The position numbers and the translations under genes were made by a program. Source: Pirellulales bacterium (lineage in GTDB: Bacteria; Planctomycetota; Planctomycetia; Pirellulales; JAICIG01). Taken from it: DNA of 37,041 nucleotides. The stretch's first letter is position 1; every line of letters begins with the position of its first letter. Below the pieces are notes generated by a model. It was given only the letters and a program-made list of their open reading frames with translations, was not told the DNA's origin and made no database searches. Below are positions 17,629-27,059 of this stretch, piece after piece. The DNA lies in NCBI GenBank assembly GCA_035533075.1, contig DATLUO010000296.1:1-37041 (forward strand), given 5' to 3'.

Positions 17629-19917
17629 TCAGCGCTGCCTTTCGGCTGTCGCCGCTTGAACTGGCGCCGCGGGCTGGCCGGCTTGAAGGGGCAGCTCGAC
17701 CAGATAGACGCCGGCCCGAAAACTCCCCGCGGCAACGTAGCGGCCATCGGCGGAGAAGCTGCAACCTCGCGCCTTCTGCAGCTTGCCCTTCTTCGCGCGG
17801 TATATCTCCTCGCCCGACGTTAGATCGACCAAACGCACATCCGCTCCGTCGGAATTAACCACCAGCAGGCGATGACCGTCGGGGCTGAGGACCGCCTCGT
17901 TCCAGCCCGGCGGCATCATATCGGCGATCTTAATCTCCCGCACCGTCCGGCCCGTGGCAGCGTCGGATACGCGGAACGCCAGGTCTTTACCCCACGTTAA
18001 GACCTGTCGGCCGCCATCCAGCAACCAGGCGTGGCGGACCGCCTCCGGCCTCCCCTCGAAGGTTTGCAACGTCTTTGCCGTGCGGATGTCCCACACGCGG
18101 ACCTGGCCGTCGTCGCCCCACGACAGCACTTGTTTGCCGTCGGGCGAAAAGTCGCCGGCACACCCAGCGGTGTGCCCTTCCAGCGTTGCCGTGACCGACC
18201 CCGTTTTCACGTCCCGGATGCGGAGCGTTCGATCGGCGCCCGAGGTGAGAAGCAAACGGTCGTCGGGCGAGAAGACGACGCGGCCGATCTGTTCGCCCGG
18301 CACGTTTTGGGTCCAAACCTCTTGGCCCGTGCTCAGTTGCCATAAGCGCAGAGTATCGTCCTTGCCGCTGGAGGCCAAACGGTCGCCATCGTGAGAAACG
18401 ACCGCCGTCACGCCGTCGGCCGTATGACCATGAAATTCGCGGACGAGCTTGCCCGTGGCCACGTCCCAGAGATAGACGTTCTTGTCGCTGCTGTAGGCCG
18501 TGACAAGCTGCCGGCCGTTGGGCAGGAACGCGCCGTTGCTGTACCAGACGTCTTTGTCGGTGCGGAAGTCTTGCAGCGGCTTGCCGCTGGCCAGGTCAAA
18601 CAGTCGCACCACGCCGCGGGGGCCCGAGTCGCCGAAGGCCACGTACGTTCGCCCATCGGGTGAGAACGACGTGATCCAAAGATGCGCTTGCCATCCGCCT
18701 TGTTCCGGCACCGGCCAAGGCGACTTGCGCACGAACCCCGGCATGCCGAACGTCAAGCGAGTCTTCTTCTTGACGCTGCCGTCAAACTTCTCGTCGAGCA
18801 GTTTGCGGACGATGATTTCGAGCTTCTCGTGGTCCTGATAGCCCACCAGCTTGGCGCGGACTTCGCCGTAACGGTCGAAAAACATCGTCGTCGGAAAGGC
18901 GTTGAACGAAGGGATCTGCGAAAGCGTGTCGTCGTTGACCAGCGCACAGCGATAATTCATCCCGTTGTCCTTGCGGAAATCCTGTACCAGCTTCAGGGCT
19001 TGTTCTTGGCCCGGCGTCCGCTCGCGGTTGAGGCCGACGATCGCCAGCCCGGCTTCCGCAAAATTCTTTTGCAGGGCCACGAAATGCGGAACTTCCATGC
19101 GGCACGGCGGACACCACGTGCCCCACACGTCGACGATCAACACCTTGCCGGCGAAATCCGCCAGGGCGATCGCGTTTCCATCGGTATCCGTAAGCTCGAA
19201 ATCGAAATCAAAGGGATCGTTCTGTGCGAACAGGTCATCGACTTCTTTCACCATCCGGGCGCGGGCCGCCTCGGCCTGAGCGCGCAGCGTTTCTTCGGCC
19301 TTGGTTTTGAAGTCGGCATAGCCGGCCAGCGTGCGGACCGACTTCAAGTCGGCGTCGCGGTCCATCAGGGCGAGGTCTTTGAACCCGAATTCGACGGCTT
19401 CGCTCAGGCTCTTCAGGGCCTGCTCCGCCTGGTTGTCGAGCGCCAGGGCGCAGGCTTCGTTGTAATACATCGTGCCGGCCAGATTGCGCACCGGGGGGAT
19501 GCCGGCGAACGCCGCGTTCGCCTTCAGTGCCCGCCGCATGTACTCGGCGGCTTTTCGGTGTTTGGCATAATCGGGCTTTTGGGCGTCGGCCGACGCCAGC
19601 TTGGAGGTGAACTGCGCCAGCGACAGCAACAGGTTGACGTCGTCGGCATTAGCGGGCAGGGCCCGCTCGAGCACCCCAACCACGCCGGCCAGGTCGTTCT
19701 TCCGCAAAAGTTTTTGCGCTTCCGCAAACGCTTCTTGCGTGGTCAAGGGCGGTTTTTCTTTTGCCTCGTCTTCGGCCGCGGGCGGCGAAGCCGCCTTGGG
19801 CGCATCGCCCGGCGCGGCTTTTTTGGGCGCGCCGCCGTCCGCCGGCTCGACGGCTTTCGCCTCCTCGCACAAACCTATCGCCAGCAACACGCACAAAGGG
19901 AACAGATAGCAAGACAT
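17629..19917 (-). CDS. Exported thioredoxin-fold (TlpA-like) / WD40 beta-propeller protein
   Basis: With the ATG at 19917 the protein has 762 residues and begins with a signal peptide (MSCYLFPLCVLLAIGLC...AKA); the open frame extends upstream, but that part reads as non-protein and overlaps a repeat. After an Ala/Pro-rich linker come TPR-like helices (~60-220), then a TlpA/redoxin domain (~235-375) with active-site CPPC at 269-272 in WGTWCPPCR and the cis-Pro in FPTT at 341-344. Residues ~405-760 hold about seven WD40 blades (FSPDGR, VYLWDV, LRLWQL, VRVWDI). It should act outside the cytoplasmic membrane, as a thiol-disulphide reductase or redox-linked scaffold; the partner is unknown. It stands alone and converges with the kinase pseudogene. 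Confidence 0.9.
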   Translation of the reverse strand: MSCYLFPLCVLLAIGLCEEAKAVEPADGGAPKKAAPGDAPKAASPPAAEDEAKEKPPLTTQEAFAEAQKLLRKNDLAGVVGVLERALPANADDVNLLLSLAQFTSKLASADAQKPDYAKHRKAAEYMRRALKANAAFAGIPPVRNLAGTMYYNEACALALDNQAEQALKSLSEAVEFGFKDLALMDRDADLKSVRTLAGYADFKTKAEETLRAQAEAARARMVKEVDDLFAQNDPFDFDFELTDTDGNAIALADFAGKVLIVDVWGTWCPPCRMEVPHFVALQKNFAEAGLAIVGLNRERTPGQEQALKLVQDFRKDNGMNYRCALVNDDTLSQIPSFNAFPTTMFFDRYGEVRAKLVGYQDHEKLEIIVRKLLDEKFDGSVKKKTRLTFGMPGFVRKSPWPVPEQGGWQAHLWITSFSPDGRTYVAFGDSGPRGVVRLFDLASGKPLQDFRTDKDVWYSNGAFLPNGRQLVTAYSSDKNVYLWDVATGKLVREFHGHTADGVTAVVSHDGDRLASSGKDDTLRLWQLSTGQEVWTQNVPGEQIGRVVFSPDDRLLLTSGADRTLRIRDVKTGSVTATLEGHTAGCAGDFSPDGKQVLSWGDDGQVRVWDIRTAKTLQTFEGRPEAVRHAWLLDGGRQVLTWGKDLAFRVSDAATGRTVREIKIADMMPPGWNEAVLSPDGHRLLVVNSDGADVRLVDLTSGEEIYRAKKGKLQKARGCSFSADGRYVAAGSFRAGVYLVELPLQAGQPAAPVQAATAERQR

Positions 19918-20076
19918 GACGGCGCCTTTTGTTGGGAACAAGCCCACTTGCCACAACCGCGCCCTCAATAGAACGCTGCCAAGTCCCAATGGCAAGCTCT
20001 TAGGAAAAAAAATGACCGGAGAAGACCTGAACGGCCAGCGGGCGGTGGATGAGTTCCCGGCGGGCAGCTTCCGATC

Positions 20077-20328
20077 ATGCTTACGGCTGCGGAAACGGCT
20101 GTCGCGCACGCACGAGATCGCAGCGCGGCTGACAGTGGCCCGTCGGCCGACGTGGCGAGGCCGCCCGGACGGGGATAGAATGGGGGCGAGACACATTGCC
20201 AGAGGATTTTCGCATGGCGACCGTCGAAAAAAAAACTGTGCTTCACGGCGAACGTCGGATCGTGCTTTCGGGCATTTCGTGGGAACTGTATGAGCAATTG
20301 CGCGAGAACGAAGATAACTGGCACGTCC
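20077..20328 (+). repeat. 252-bp kinase-tail/Uma2-head repeat, copy A
   Basis: This block matches 26251-26502 at equal length (252 bases): the end of a kinase gene, the short spacer and the first ~38 codons of a Uma2 gene. Its last 176 bases (20153-20328) also match 23598-23772 with only about two differences. Homology stops at GCACGTCC, ending at 20328. It marks the left edge of the inserted FG-GAP segment. Confidence 0.85.
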
Positions 20329-20342
20329 TGGCCCCGCGGTGA
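20214..20342 (+). pseudogene. Uma2 nuclease 5' fragment (38 original codons)
   Basis: The frame [20 protein letters not shown] through NEDNWHV is identical to the start of the Uma2 gene at 23658, then runs into LAPR and a stop at 20342. All catalytic residues of the nuclease are missing. The ribosome site (AGAGGA) is kept, so a 42-residue peptide could be made, but it would have no nuclease function. It is the left partner of the direct repeat flanking the FG-GAP gene. Confidence 0.85.
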
Positions 20343-20537
20343 GCTGTCGTTCGCCTGCGACGACGGACTCTATGAGGCGGCTACTGACCGTTTTACCGGC
20401 TTACCTGCTATCCATGCGCATCCGTGGTTCCATTTCGCCGCCTGCTGAAAAACTTGCAGCCGCGCGACGAGCGGCAATAATGGCGGAAGCTGCGCCCATG
20501 TCCTGCGGCGACTTTCGGATGGGCGAAGCCGGTCGAG

Positions 20538-23500
20538 TTGCCGGCGCGCCCCGGACGCCCGGTGCAACTCGTCGATCTCGATCACGACGGGGAACCGGAA
20601 GTTGTCGGGGTCGAAGATGTCTTGCCCCATCATACGAATACGTCGCCAGCGAAGATCTTCGTTTGGTCGCGTAACAAGGACGCACTTCTCTGGCAAGAAC
20701 CGTTGGACGCGCTTTTTCCGCGGTTGGCCTGCTTGGGATTCGACGAGCCACAGTGGCCCCTGGTGGCGGATCTCAACGACGACGGCCGCTACGAGGTTCT
20801 TGTTCCCAACGGCACAAGCTCGCCGCGATGGTGGCGTGCAAATCCACCTCTGCAGGAGCAACTTCCTTGGGGATCTGTTCCAGACGGGTGGCTGGAAGCT
20901 CGAGACGCCGCCACTGGGCAAAAACTTTGGCACACAAAACTGCTGATGCTCGACCCGCAGGCCGACCATTTTCTGGTCGGCCCCGACATCGACGCTGACG
21001 GCTACCAGGATATTTTCGTCGCCAGCCTCTGGGGAGGCTATTGCGACCTGTACGTGGATGCACTTTCCGGCAAGGGCGGCCACCGGCTGTGGAGTACTTG
21101 GCGGCGGCAGCCCCGCTCCGGCGATGCCCCAAATCGTTATTTGAGGCGCCTCGGCTGGTGGTCAGAAGACCGTGATGGTTGGCCGCGGTTGCTTGTCAGC
21201 GTCGGAGCGGCAGTACGTAAGGGAGACGCTTCTTGGGCTGCTATTCGGCGTGACCACGTTTTTGACTTCCACGTCATAGCGCCAGAACGTAGGGAAGGCG
21301 CCTCGTCGCTCGTCGCCTTTTCAGCCGCCACCGGAAAGCTGGTGCATGAAGTGGAGCCGTTCGAGCAATTCGAACTGGCTGACCTCGATGGCGATCGCCG
21401 GCAGGAACTGCTGCGCTACTATCCCCAGGACGCGATGCAGTTCGACAAGGGCGGCACGCTCGATGCCTTCCGCGGCTCGACCGGCGAACGATGGCGCTGG
21501 TTGGGAGGCGACTGGCATCCCACGATCGACATCGACGGAGACGGGCTTCGCGACTTGATGTCGCTTTCCGACCAGGCTGGCCTTCGGGCCCTATCAGGAT
21601 CCACCGGAAGGATCCTGTGGGCAAACCACATCGACGGAGTCGGATTAGGCCAGATCACATCGTGCGAGGATCTCGATGGAGATTCGTCGGCTGACTTCCT
21701 GCTTTGGACCGGCACCAGGCGCGGCGCTCGCTTGCGCGCCCTGTCATCAAAGAATGGTCACGTCCTATGGACGGCAACCTTCGAAGACGTGAGAACCGAG
21801 CCGGCCGCGCGGCTCACTGCCGCCGACCTCGATGGGGATCGAAAACCCGAAGTTATCCTGGCGGCGGACATGGAGGGCTTTTGGCTGGCCGTTTTGTCCG
21901 GCGCAAATGGGTCCGTCCGCTGGAAGAAGCGGCACCTCTCCAATTCACACAACATAACAGGCCTTCATGAAACGAGGGATCCGATTGTGGCGGCCGACTT
22001 TTGGGACCTGAACGGTGATGGCACGCGAGACATTGTCGTGCTGGCACCTCCGGGCGGCGACGATACAAAACTCTCACTCTATGCGATTGATGGCGCGCGC
22101 GGCTCAGTTCTTTGGGAGCACCCCACACATGGTAGTCCTGCGCCGGTGGCCCTCGCGGCGGATCTCGACGGGAACGGCAAGCCGGAAGTTTATTTGCTGG
22201 AATGCGAGATCGTCACCGGACTACACGAGTGGCCAGAATCCGCAATCGCGCGCCTGGTGGCACTGAATGCCGGCGATGGTCAGACTCGCTGGACTTGGGA
22301 GACGTCGGGTAACTACGGCCCAGATGATTTTCTCGCGTATCCAAAGCCGCAAGTTTTGCGACGAGCCGGCGGCCAATCCTGGTTATGCTTGAACCTCTGG
22401 GGATTCTCGCGGCCGCGTAATGCCGGCGAGATCATCTGTCTCGACATGCACGGAAAGCTGCTGAACCGCATTCCAGTCACCAGCCGCTTGGAACGACGTG
22501 CCTTTCGGCTCTGGACCGACGATTTAACGGGCGACGGCGACGGAGATCTCCTGTTTATGAGCGGCGACAAATTGCGGGTTGCCCATCCGGAAGATGGCAC
22601 GTCAATTTGGGAATCAACGCTCCAGATCGACTCGGGCAACGAGGTACTGGGTGTCCTGTCATCTCCGCGTGGCCAGCCCGAGGTCGTGGTGCGCGAAGCG
22701 GTTCCACCGTGCAAGGTCTATGGACTCGACGGGGGCACCGCCGAGCTCCGCTGGTCTTGCGCTCTGCCGTCGACCAGTGGGGCCGTGTCTCCCGCCAACA
22801 CGGACCAATTGACAATTGGCGAAAGCAAGTTGTGGAGGGACGCGATAGCTCGCGATCTCTCCTCGGTTAACGTGCTCGATGTGGTGTCAGGCGACGAACC
22901 GCCGACGATCCAATACCGCTACGGCGAAACCACCATCGGTTGGCAGGCTCGGTTCGTCGAACAATCCGAAGCCGCGGGCCGGCCCGCCGCAATCGTCGAG
23001 CAGGTGGCCGCACGCGCCGATCCGCGGTTGGCACGACCATTGCCTTGGCGGCAGTTCGTGTCCGCCGCGGGCGGCTGGCGGGCGGCAGGCGGACTCGTTG
23101 CGTGGGCGATGCTTTATTGCCTCGGCCTGATATTACTCCCAGGCGCGGCCGGATGGTGGCTGGTAAGCCGCCGCCGCTGGGGTCTGCGGACCTTGGCGTT
23201 GCTGCATCTGGTAGCTGCCGTTTTTCTTTCGGCCTGGCTGCTTGACGGTCCCGATAACGAGCTGCTGTCGCGGCTCGGCAAATTCGGCAGTGGTGCGATG
23301 GCTTTGCCCGTCGTGTTGGCTCTGGTTTTCATCGGGCGCTGGGCCGTCGCGCGTCGTTGGCGAACGCTTCTCGCATGGCTGGTTATTTCCGTGATCTTGG
23401 CGGTGGCGATCGGAGCGCTGTGCCTCTGGGCGGATGGGAGTCAGCGGGCCGAGGATCAGTACTACTCGCTCGACGGTTGGTATGGGGTCTGGCTGCCGGC

Positions 23501-23594
23501 CGCCTACGCCACGGCCGTCATCGTGGCCCTGGCCGGCGTTGCCAGGTTAGCGTGGCGCTGGTACGGCCGGCGGCGTCGGTTGCGGAATGCCTGA
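20538..23594 (+). CDS. FG-GAP/VCBS-repeat membrane protein, 5'-truncated
   Basis: The open frame gives 1,018 residues from a TTG. Many FG-GAP calcium-loop motifs of the D.DGDG type (DLDHDGEPEVV, DLNDDGRYEVL, DIDADGYQDIF, DIDGDGLRDLM, DLNGDGTRDIV, DLDGNGKPEVY) alternate with PQQ-like blades (G..LW), indicating one or two extracytoplasmic beta-propellers (~5-830). Residues ~850-1010 hold about five membrane helices ending in WYGRRRRLRNA. No signal peptide or N-terminal membrane segment is present. Upstream, protein-like sequence continues past the start (AATFGWAKPVEL in frame back to a TAA at 20478, then LLKNLQPRDERQ, and LSFACDDGLYEAATDRFTG in another frame from ~20345), so the true 5' part is lost at the repeat junction 20328/20329 and interrupted by a stop and a frameshift. 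It may be a pseudogene or may use the internal start. The function is unknown. Confidence 0.75.
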   Translation: MPARPGRPVQLVDLDHDGEPEVVGVEDVLPHHTNTSPAKIFVWSRNKDALLWQEPLDALFPRLACLGFDEPQWPLVADLNDDGRYEVLVPNGTSSPRWWRANPPLQEQLPWGSVPDGWLEARDAATGQKLWHTKLLMLDPQADHFLVGPDIDADGYQDIFVASLWGGYCDLYVDALSGKGGHRLWSTWRRQPRSGDAPNRYLRRLGWWSEDRDGWPRLLVSVGAAVRKGDASWAAIRRDHVFDFHVIAPERREGASSLVAFSAATGKLVHEVEPFEQFELADLDGDRRQELLRYYPQDAMQFDKGGTLDAFRGSTGERWRWLGGDWHPTIDIDGDGLRDLMSLSDQAGLRALSGSTGRILWANHIDGVGLGQITSCEDLDGDSSADFLLWTGTRRGARLRALSSKNGHVLWTATFEDVRTEPAARLTAADLDGDRKPEVILAADMEGFWLAVLSGANGSVRWKKRHLSNSHNITGLHETRDPIVAADFWDLNGDGTRDIVVLAPPGGDDTKLSLYAIDGARGSVLWEHPTHGSPAPVALAADLDGNGKPEVYLLECEIVTGLHEWPESAIARLVALNAGDGQTRWTWETSGNYGPDDFLAYPKPQVLRRAGGQSWLCLNLWGFSRPRNAGEIICLDMHGKLLNRIPVTSRLERRAFRLWTDDLTGDGDGDLLFMSGDKLRVAHPEDGTSIWESTLQIDSGNEVLGVLSSPRGQPEVVVREAVPPCKVYGLDGGTAELRWSCALPSTSGAVSPANTDQLTIGESKLWRDAIARDLSSVNVLDVVSGDEPPTIQYRYGETTIGWQARFVEQSEAAGRPAAIVEQVAARADPRLARPLPWRQFVSAAGGWRAAGGLVAWAMLYCLGLILLPGAAGWWLVSRRRWGLRTLALLHLVAAVFLSAWLLDGPDNELLSRLGKFGSGAMALPVVLALVFIGRWAVARRWRTLLAWLVISVILAVAIGALCLWADGSQRAEDQYYSLDGWYGVWLPAAYATAVIVALAGVARLAWRWYGRRRRLRNA

Positions 23595-23597
23595 ATA

Positions 23598-23772
23598 TGG
23601 CGAGGCCGCCCGGACGGGGATAGAATGGGGCGAGACACATTGCCAGAGGATTTTCGCATGGCGACCGTCGAAAAAAAAACTGTGCTTCACGGCGAACGTC
23701 GGATCGTGCTTTCGGGCATTTCGTGGGAACTGTATGAGCAATTGCGCGAGAACGAAGACAACTGGCACGTCC
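23598..23772 (+). repeat. Uma2-head repeat, copy B
   Basis: It begins three bases after the FG-GAP stop codon and is almost identical to 20153-20328: one G missing in a G-run, and GAAGAC for GAAGAT. It covers the spacer, ribosome site and first ~38 codons of the intact Uma2 gene. Together with copy A it forms 175-bp direct repeats around a 3.27-kb segment. Confidence 0.85.
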
Positions 23773-24308
23773 GGATGGCCTACGACGACGGAAGGCTCGA
23801 ACTGATGAGTCCCTCGCCCAGCCACGAAGCGGTTGCAAAATGGATCGCCCGAATGATCGAAGCGTTCATGGAGGAAACGGGCGTGTCGCACCGAAGTCTG
23901 CGCTCGACGACGTGGAAGCGTCGCGAGCTAGGCAAGGGATGCGAAGCCGACGAATGTTATTACATTCTCAATCACCATCGCGTGTGCCGCCGCCTTGATG
24001 TCGATCTGACCGTTGACCCGCCCCCGGACTTGGTCATCGAGACCGAAGTCAGCCGTAGCGCTGTGTCGAAATTGGGTATCTACTCGGCGCTTGGCGTTCC
24101 GGAAATCTGGCGCTGGCGGAAAAAAGGGTTGGCGGCATATTCGCTCGACGCTGACGGCAAGTACGTCGAACGCGAATTCAGCCTGAACCTGCCCATCTTG
24201 CGTGTGAAAGACCTGGAGCAGTTTATCGACTTCGAGATGGCCGCCGACGAACTTGCCTGGATTCGCAGGTTCCGCTCCTGGGTGCGCGAGCGGTTCGTTG
24301 CAACCTAA
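23658..24308 (+). CDS. Uma2 family (DUF820) endonuclease-like protein, copy 1
   Basis: The 216-residue protein belongs to the Uma2/DUF820 group with a PD-(D/E)XK-like fold. Visible signatures are [16 protein letters not shown] (~45-60), [10 protein letters not shown] (~100-109), [12 protein letters not shown] (the acidic core of the nuclease motif) and [10 protein letters not shown]. The start at 23658 is supported by AGAGGA 8 bases upstream and by identity with both related copies. The usual lysine of the ExK element is not obvious after IETEVS, though Lys follows in AVSKLGIY. Family members are numerous in planctomycetes and cyanobacteria; their substrates are mostly unknown. The stop codon TAA overlaps an ATG (TAATG), so the next frame is translationally coupled. 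Confidence 0.88.
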   Translation: MATVEKKTVLHGERRIVLSGISWELYEQLRENEDNWHVRMAYDDGRLELMSPSPSHEAVAKWIARMIEAFMEETGVSHRSLRSTTWKRRELGKGCEADECYYILNHHRVCRRLDVDLTVDPPPDLVIETEVSRSAVSKLGIYSALGVPEIWRWRKKGLAAYSLDADGKYVEREFSLNLPILRVKDLEQFIDFEMAADELAWIRRFRSWVRERFVAT

Positions 24309-24480
24309 TGATGATTGAACTTCGACGATGTCCCGATTGCGGCGCTGACCTGGCCGTCGATGCGCCGAGCGGGCTGTGCTCGGCCTGCCGCTCGAAACCG
24401 CGTCCCGAAAGCCGCTCGCCGGGCAATCTGGCGGAGACCTCGCCCTTGGGCTCGCGCTTCGCCGCCCGAAGAACTGGCCC
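24308..24480 (+). pseudogene. Out-of-frame zinc-ribbon leader of the downstream kinase
   Basis: Starting in the overlap with the Uma2 stop, this frame reads [20 protein letters not shown] then GLCSAC, a four-cysteine ribbon typical of the N-terminus of planctomycete kinases. The kinase domain continues in a different frame, and an intermediate frame holds PPEELARR. The leader is therefore separated from the kinase by one or two indels. The frame itself stays open to 24868 but is not coding beyond this point. Confidence 0.6.
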
Positions 24481-26352
24481 GGCGCCTTCCCGCAACTCGA
24501 AATCATTGAGTTGCTCGGGCAGGGCGGCATGGGCGCCGTTTATAAGGCCAAACAGCCAACGCTCGACCGGCTGGTGGCCGTCAAAATCCTGCCCACGGAA
24601 ATCGCCGCCGACCCGACGTTCGCCGAACGGTTCACGCGCGAGGCTCGGGCACTTGCCCGCCTCAATCATCCGAACATCGTGGGCATCTACGACTTCGGAC
24701 AGGCCGATGGGCTTTATTACTTCATCATGGAATATGTGGACGGCGCCAGCCTGCGCCAGCTCATCGGAAATCGCCAGCTCGCGCCGCAACAGGCACTGGC
24801 CGTCGTTCCACAAATCTGCGAAGCGCTGCAATTCGCTCACGACGAAGGGATCGTCCACCGCGACGTGAAGCCCGAAAACATCCTCATCGACAAGCGAGGC
24901 CGCGTGAAGGTCGCCGACTTCGGGCTGGCGAAGCTCTTGGGCCTTTCGGCCGATCAGGCGACCCTGACGCGCGTCGAACAGGTGATGGGCACACCGCTTT
25001 ACATGGCGCCCGAGCAAGTGCAAGGCTCGCACGCCGTCGACCACCGGGCCGACATTTACTCCTTGGGCGTCGTATTCTACGAGATGCTCACCGGCGACCT
25101 GCCGTTGGGCCGCTTTGCTCCCCCTTCGCAAAAAGTTGACGTTGACGTGCGGCTCGACGAAGTCGTGCTCCGCGCGCTGGAGCGCGAACCGGAGCGGCGC
25201 TACCAGAACGCCAGCGACGTGAAGACGGACGTTGACGCGATCGTCGCGCGGCCGGCACACACGCTGGCGGCATCGGCCACGAGCGATGCGAAGAACACCT
25301 GCGCGACCAAGGTTCGCCGAGCGGCGATCGGCCTATTCATTTTAGGCGTCGTCGGTTGCATCGCCTCGTTCGTCTATTTGATCGCGCTGGTGTCGTTAGT
25401 GCAAAACACGTCCGCGCACGGGCAAAAGGCCTACCACAATGCATACGACTTGATCGTCGTCTTCGCCGTCACGCTCGCATTGAGCGTGCTCACGATGTTT
25501 GCTGCTTGGAAGATGCTTCGCTTCCAGGGGTACGCTCTCGCGGTGATCGTGAGCGCGCTGGCGATCACTTCGTTGTCCATCGTGGGTCTTCGCGGACTTT
25601 GGACTTTGGACTCTCGTGCAGCTCCGGCGATTGTCACCGATTCGTTGTCCATCGTGATTCTTCTGTTATTCATCGTGAGTCCTCCCGTCGGCGTCTGGGC
25701 CCTGGTGGTACTATTGCGACGCGATGTCAGGTCCGAATTCTCGGCCGTGCGGAAGGCACGGCAGGATGCTCGCCGGCCCGAGCGCGAGATGGGACGTCAC
25801 AGGAATGTGGTACCGCTCGTGACGGTGCTGACGGCGTTGGTATGCCTTTTGGGCATGGGAACCGCGTTTCTCCCGTGGGCCGAGATCTCGATGGCGACGT
25901 TCGGCAAACCGCCCGCGAGCGCCATTGGTTTCATGTGGTGGCAAGGAATGTTTGTTGGCTTCGCCTTCGTGGCCATGGCAGCCTTGTTGATGGCGACCGT
26001 GAGCATGGCTCGAATGCCGGCCTGGCGACCTGTGGTGGTTGGCACGGGCGCGCTGGCGGTCATCGCCGCGGCCGCACATTTTCTCGCCGAATTCAGCCGC
26101 GGCGACCTGCCGGTCGAGCCGCTTCTTACGGCCGCGCACCACAGAATCCACATTAACGGGAAAACGCCCAGCACGATCCGGGAGGCGAACCTCACCGCGA
26201 CACGCCGCAATGGCGCCTATCTCGCCATGCTTGTTGCCGCGGGCGTGCTGATGCTTACGGTTGTGGAAACGGCCGTCGCGCACGCACCAGATCGCAGCCC
26301 GGCTGACGGTGGCCCGTCGGCCGACGTGGCGGGGCCGCCCGGACGGGGATAG
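24376..26352 (+). CDS. Membrane Ser/Thr protein kinase (Hanks type)
   Basis: Residues ~42-290 form a complete kinase domain: [13 protein letters not shown] (48-59), VAVK with Lys70, HRDVKPEN with Asp163, DFG at 181-183 and APE at 211-213. Residues ~315-645 contain about eight hydrophobic segments, so the protein should sit in the membrane with the kinase in the cytoplasm; no extracellular sensor domain is obvious. The frame begins at a GTG inside the zinc-ribbon leader, and no better start precedes the P-loop in this frame, so the native product probably started at 24308 before a frameshift. The last ~34 residues ([20 protein letters not shown]...) lie in the 252-bp repeat shared with 20077-20328. 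Three heptamers (GGACTTT, GGACTTT, GGACTCT) at 25594-25614 lie in a linker. It sits between two Uma2 genes, likely in one operon. Confidence 0.85.
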   Translation: MLGLPLETASRKPLAGQSGGDLALGLALRRPKNWPGAFPQLEIIELLGQGGMGAVYKAKQPTLDRLVAVKILPTEIAADPTFAERFTREARALARLNHPNIVGIYDFGQADGLYYFIMEYVDGASLRQLIGNRQLAPQQALAVVPQICEALQFAHDEGIVHRDVKPENILIDKRGRVKVADFGLAKLLGLSADQATLTRVEQVMGTPLYMAPEQVQGSHAVDHRADIYSLGVVFYEMLTGDLPLGRFAPPSQKVDVDVRLDEVVLRALEREPERRYQNASDVKTDVDAIVARPAHTLAASATSDAKNTCATKVRRAAIGLFILGVVGCIASFVYLIALVSLVQNTSAHGQKAYHNAYDLIVVFAVTLALSVLTMFAAWKMLRFQGYALAVIVSALAITSLSIVGLRGLWTLDSRAAPAIVTDSLSIVILLLFIVSPPVGVWALVVLLRRDVRSEFSAVRKARQDARRPEREMGRHRNVVPLVTVLTALVCLLGMGTAFLPWAEISMATFGKPPASAIGFMWWQGMFVGFAFVAMAALLMATVSMARMPAWRPVVVGTGALAVIAAAAHFLAEFSRGDLPVEPLLTAAHHRIHINGKTPSTIREANLTATRRNGAYLAMLVAAGVLMLTVVETAVAHAPDRSPADGGPSADVAGPPGRG

Positions 26353-26387
26353 AATGGGGGCGAGACACATTGCCCGAGGATTTTCGC

Positions 26388-27038
26388 ATGGCGACCGTCG
26401 AAAACAAAACTGTGCTTCACGCCGAACGCCGGATCGTGCTGTCGGGCATCTCCTGGCAACTCTATGAAGAGTTGCGCGAGAATGAAGACAACTGGCACGT
26501 CCGGATGGCCTACGACAACGGAAGGCTCGAACTCATGAGTCCCTCGCCCAGTCGCGAAGTCATCAAGAGGCTAATCGGCCGGATGATTGAAGCGTTTACG
26601 GCGGAACTGGCCATTCCCTTGCGTAGCCTGGGGTCGACGACCTGGAAGCGTCGCGAGCTTGGCAAGGGATGTGAGGCCGACGAATGTTATTACATTCTCA
26701 ATCACCACCGGGTCCGGAGCCGCCTGGACGTCGACCTGTCGATCGATCCTCCGCCGGACCTGGTCGTCGAGACGGAAATCAGCCGCAGCGCCGTCCGACG
26801 GATGCGCATTTATGCGGCGCTCGGCGTTCCAGAGATTTGGCGCTGGCGTAAGAACGCGCTCACCGCGTACTCGCTTGGTGCGGATGGAAAGTATGTCGAA
26901 TGCGAATTCAGCCTCGATCTGCCGATGTTGCGTGTGAAAGACTTGGAGCCATTCCTCGATTTTAATTTGTCGGCCGATGAAAGCGCATGGATTCGCACGT
27001 TTCAAGCCTGGGTGCGGGACCGATTCTTGGCGAGTTAG
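26388..27038 (+). CDS. Uma2 family (DUF820) endonuclease-like protein, copy 2
   Basis: The 216-residue paralogue matches copy 1 along its whole length ([73 protein letters not shown]). It differs mostly at 60-90 and near the end. GAGGATTTTCGC precedes the ATG, identical in layout to the other copies. It starts 35 bases after the kinase stop, so Uma2-kinase-Uma2 reads as one transcription unit. Divergence from copy 1 is well above that between copy 1 and the 5' fragment, so this is the older duplicate. The substrate is unknown. Confidence 0.88.
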   Translation: MATVENKTVLHAERRIVLSGISWQLYEELRENEDNWHVRMAYDNGRLELMSPSPSREVIKRLIGRMIEAFTAELAIPLRSLGSTTWKRRELGKGCEADECYYILNHHRVRSRLDVDLSIDPPPDLVVETEISRSAVRRMRIYAALGVPEIWRWRKNALTAYSLGADGKYVECEFSLDLPMLRVKDLEPFLDFNLSADESAWIRTFQAWVRDRFLAS

Positions 27039-27059
27039 ACGGTGATGTTCCCACATTCG

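Noticed and set aside
18682-19971. Plus-strand frame of 429 residues
   Set aside because: It is the shadow of the thioredoxin/WD40 gene, which has the signal peptide and CPPC motif.
20214-20342. Small 42-residue gene
   Set aside because: It is the cut-off head of a Uma2 gene, identical to the neighbouring copy, so it was called a pseudogene fragment.
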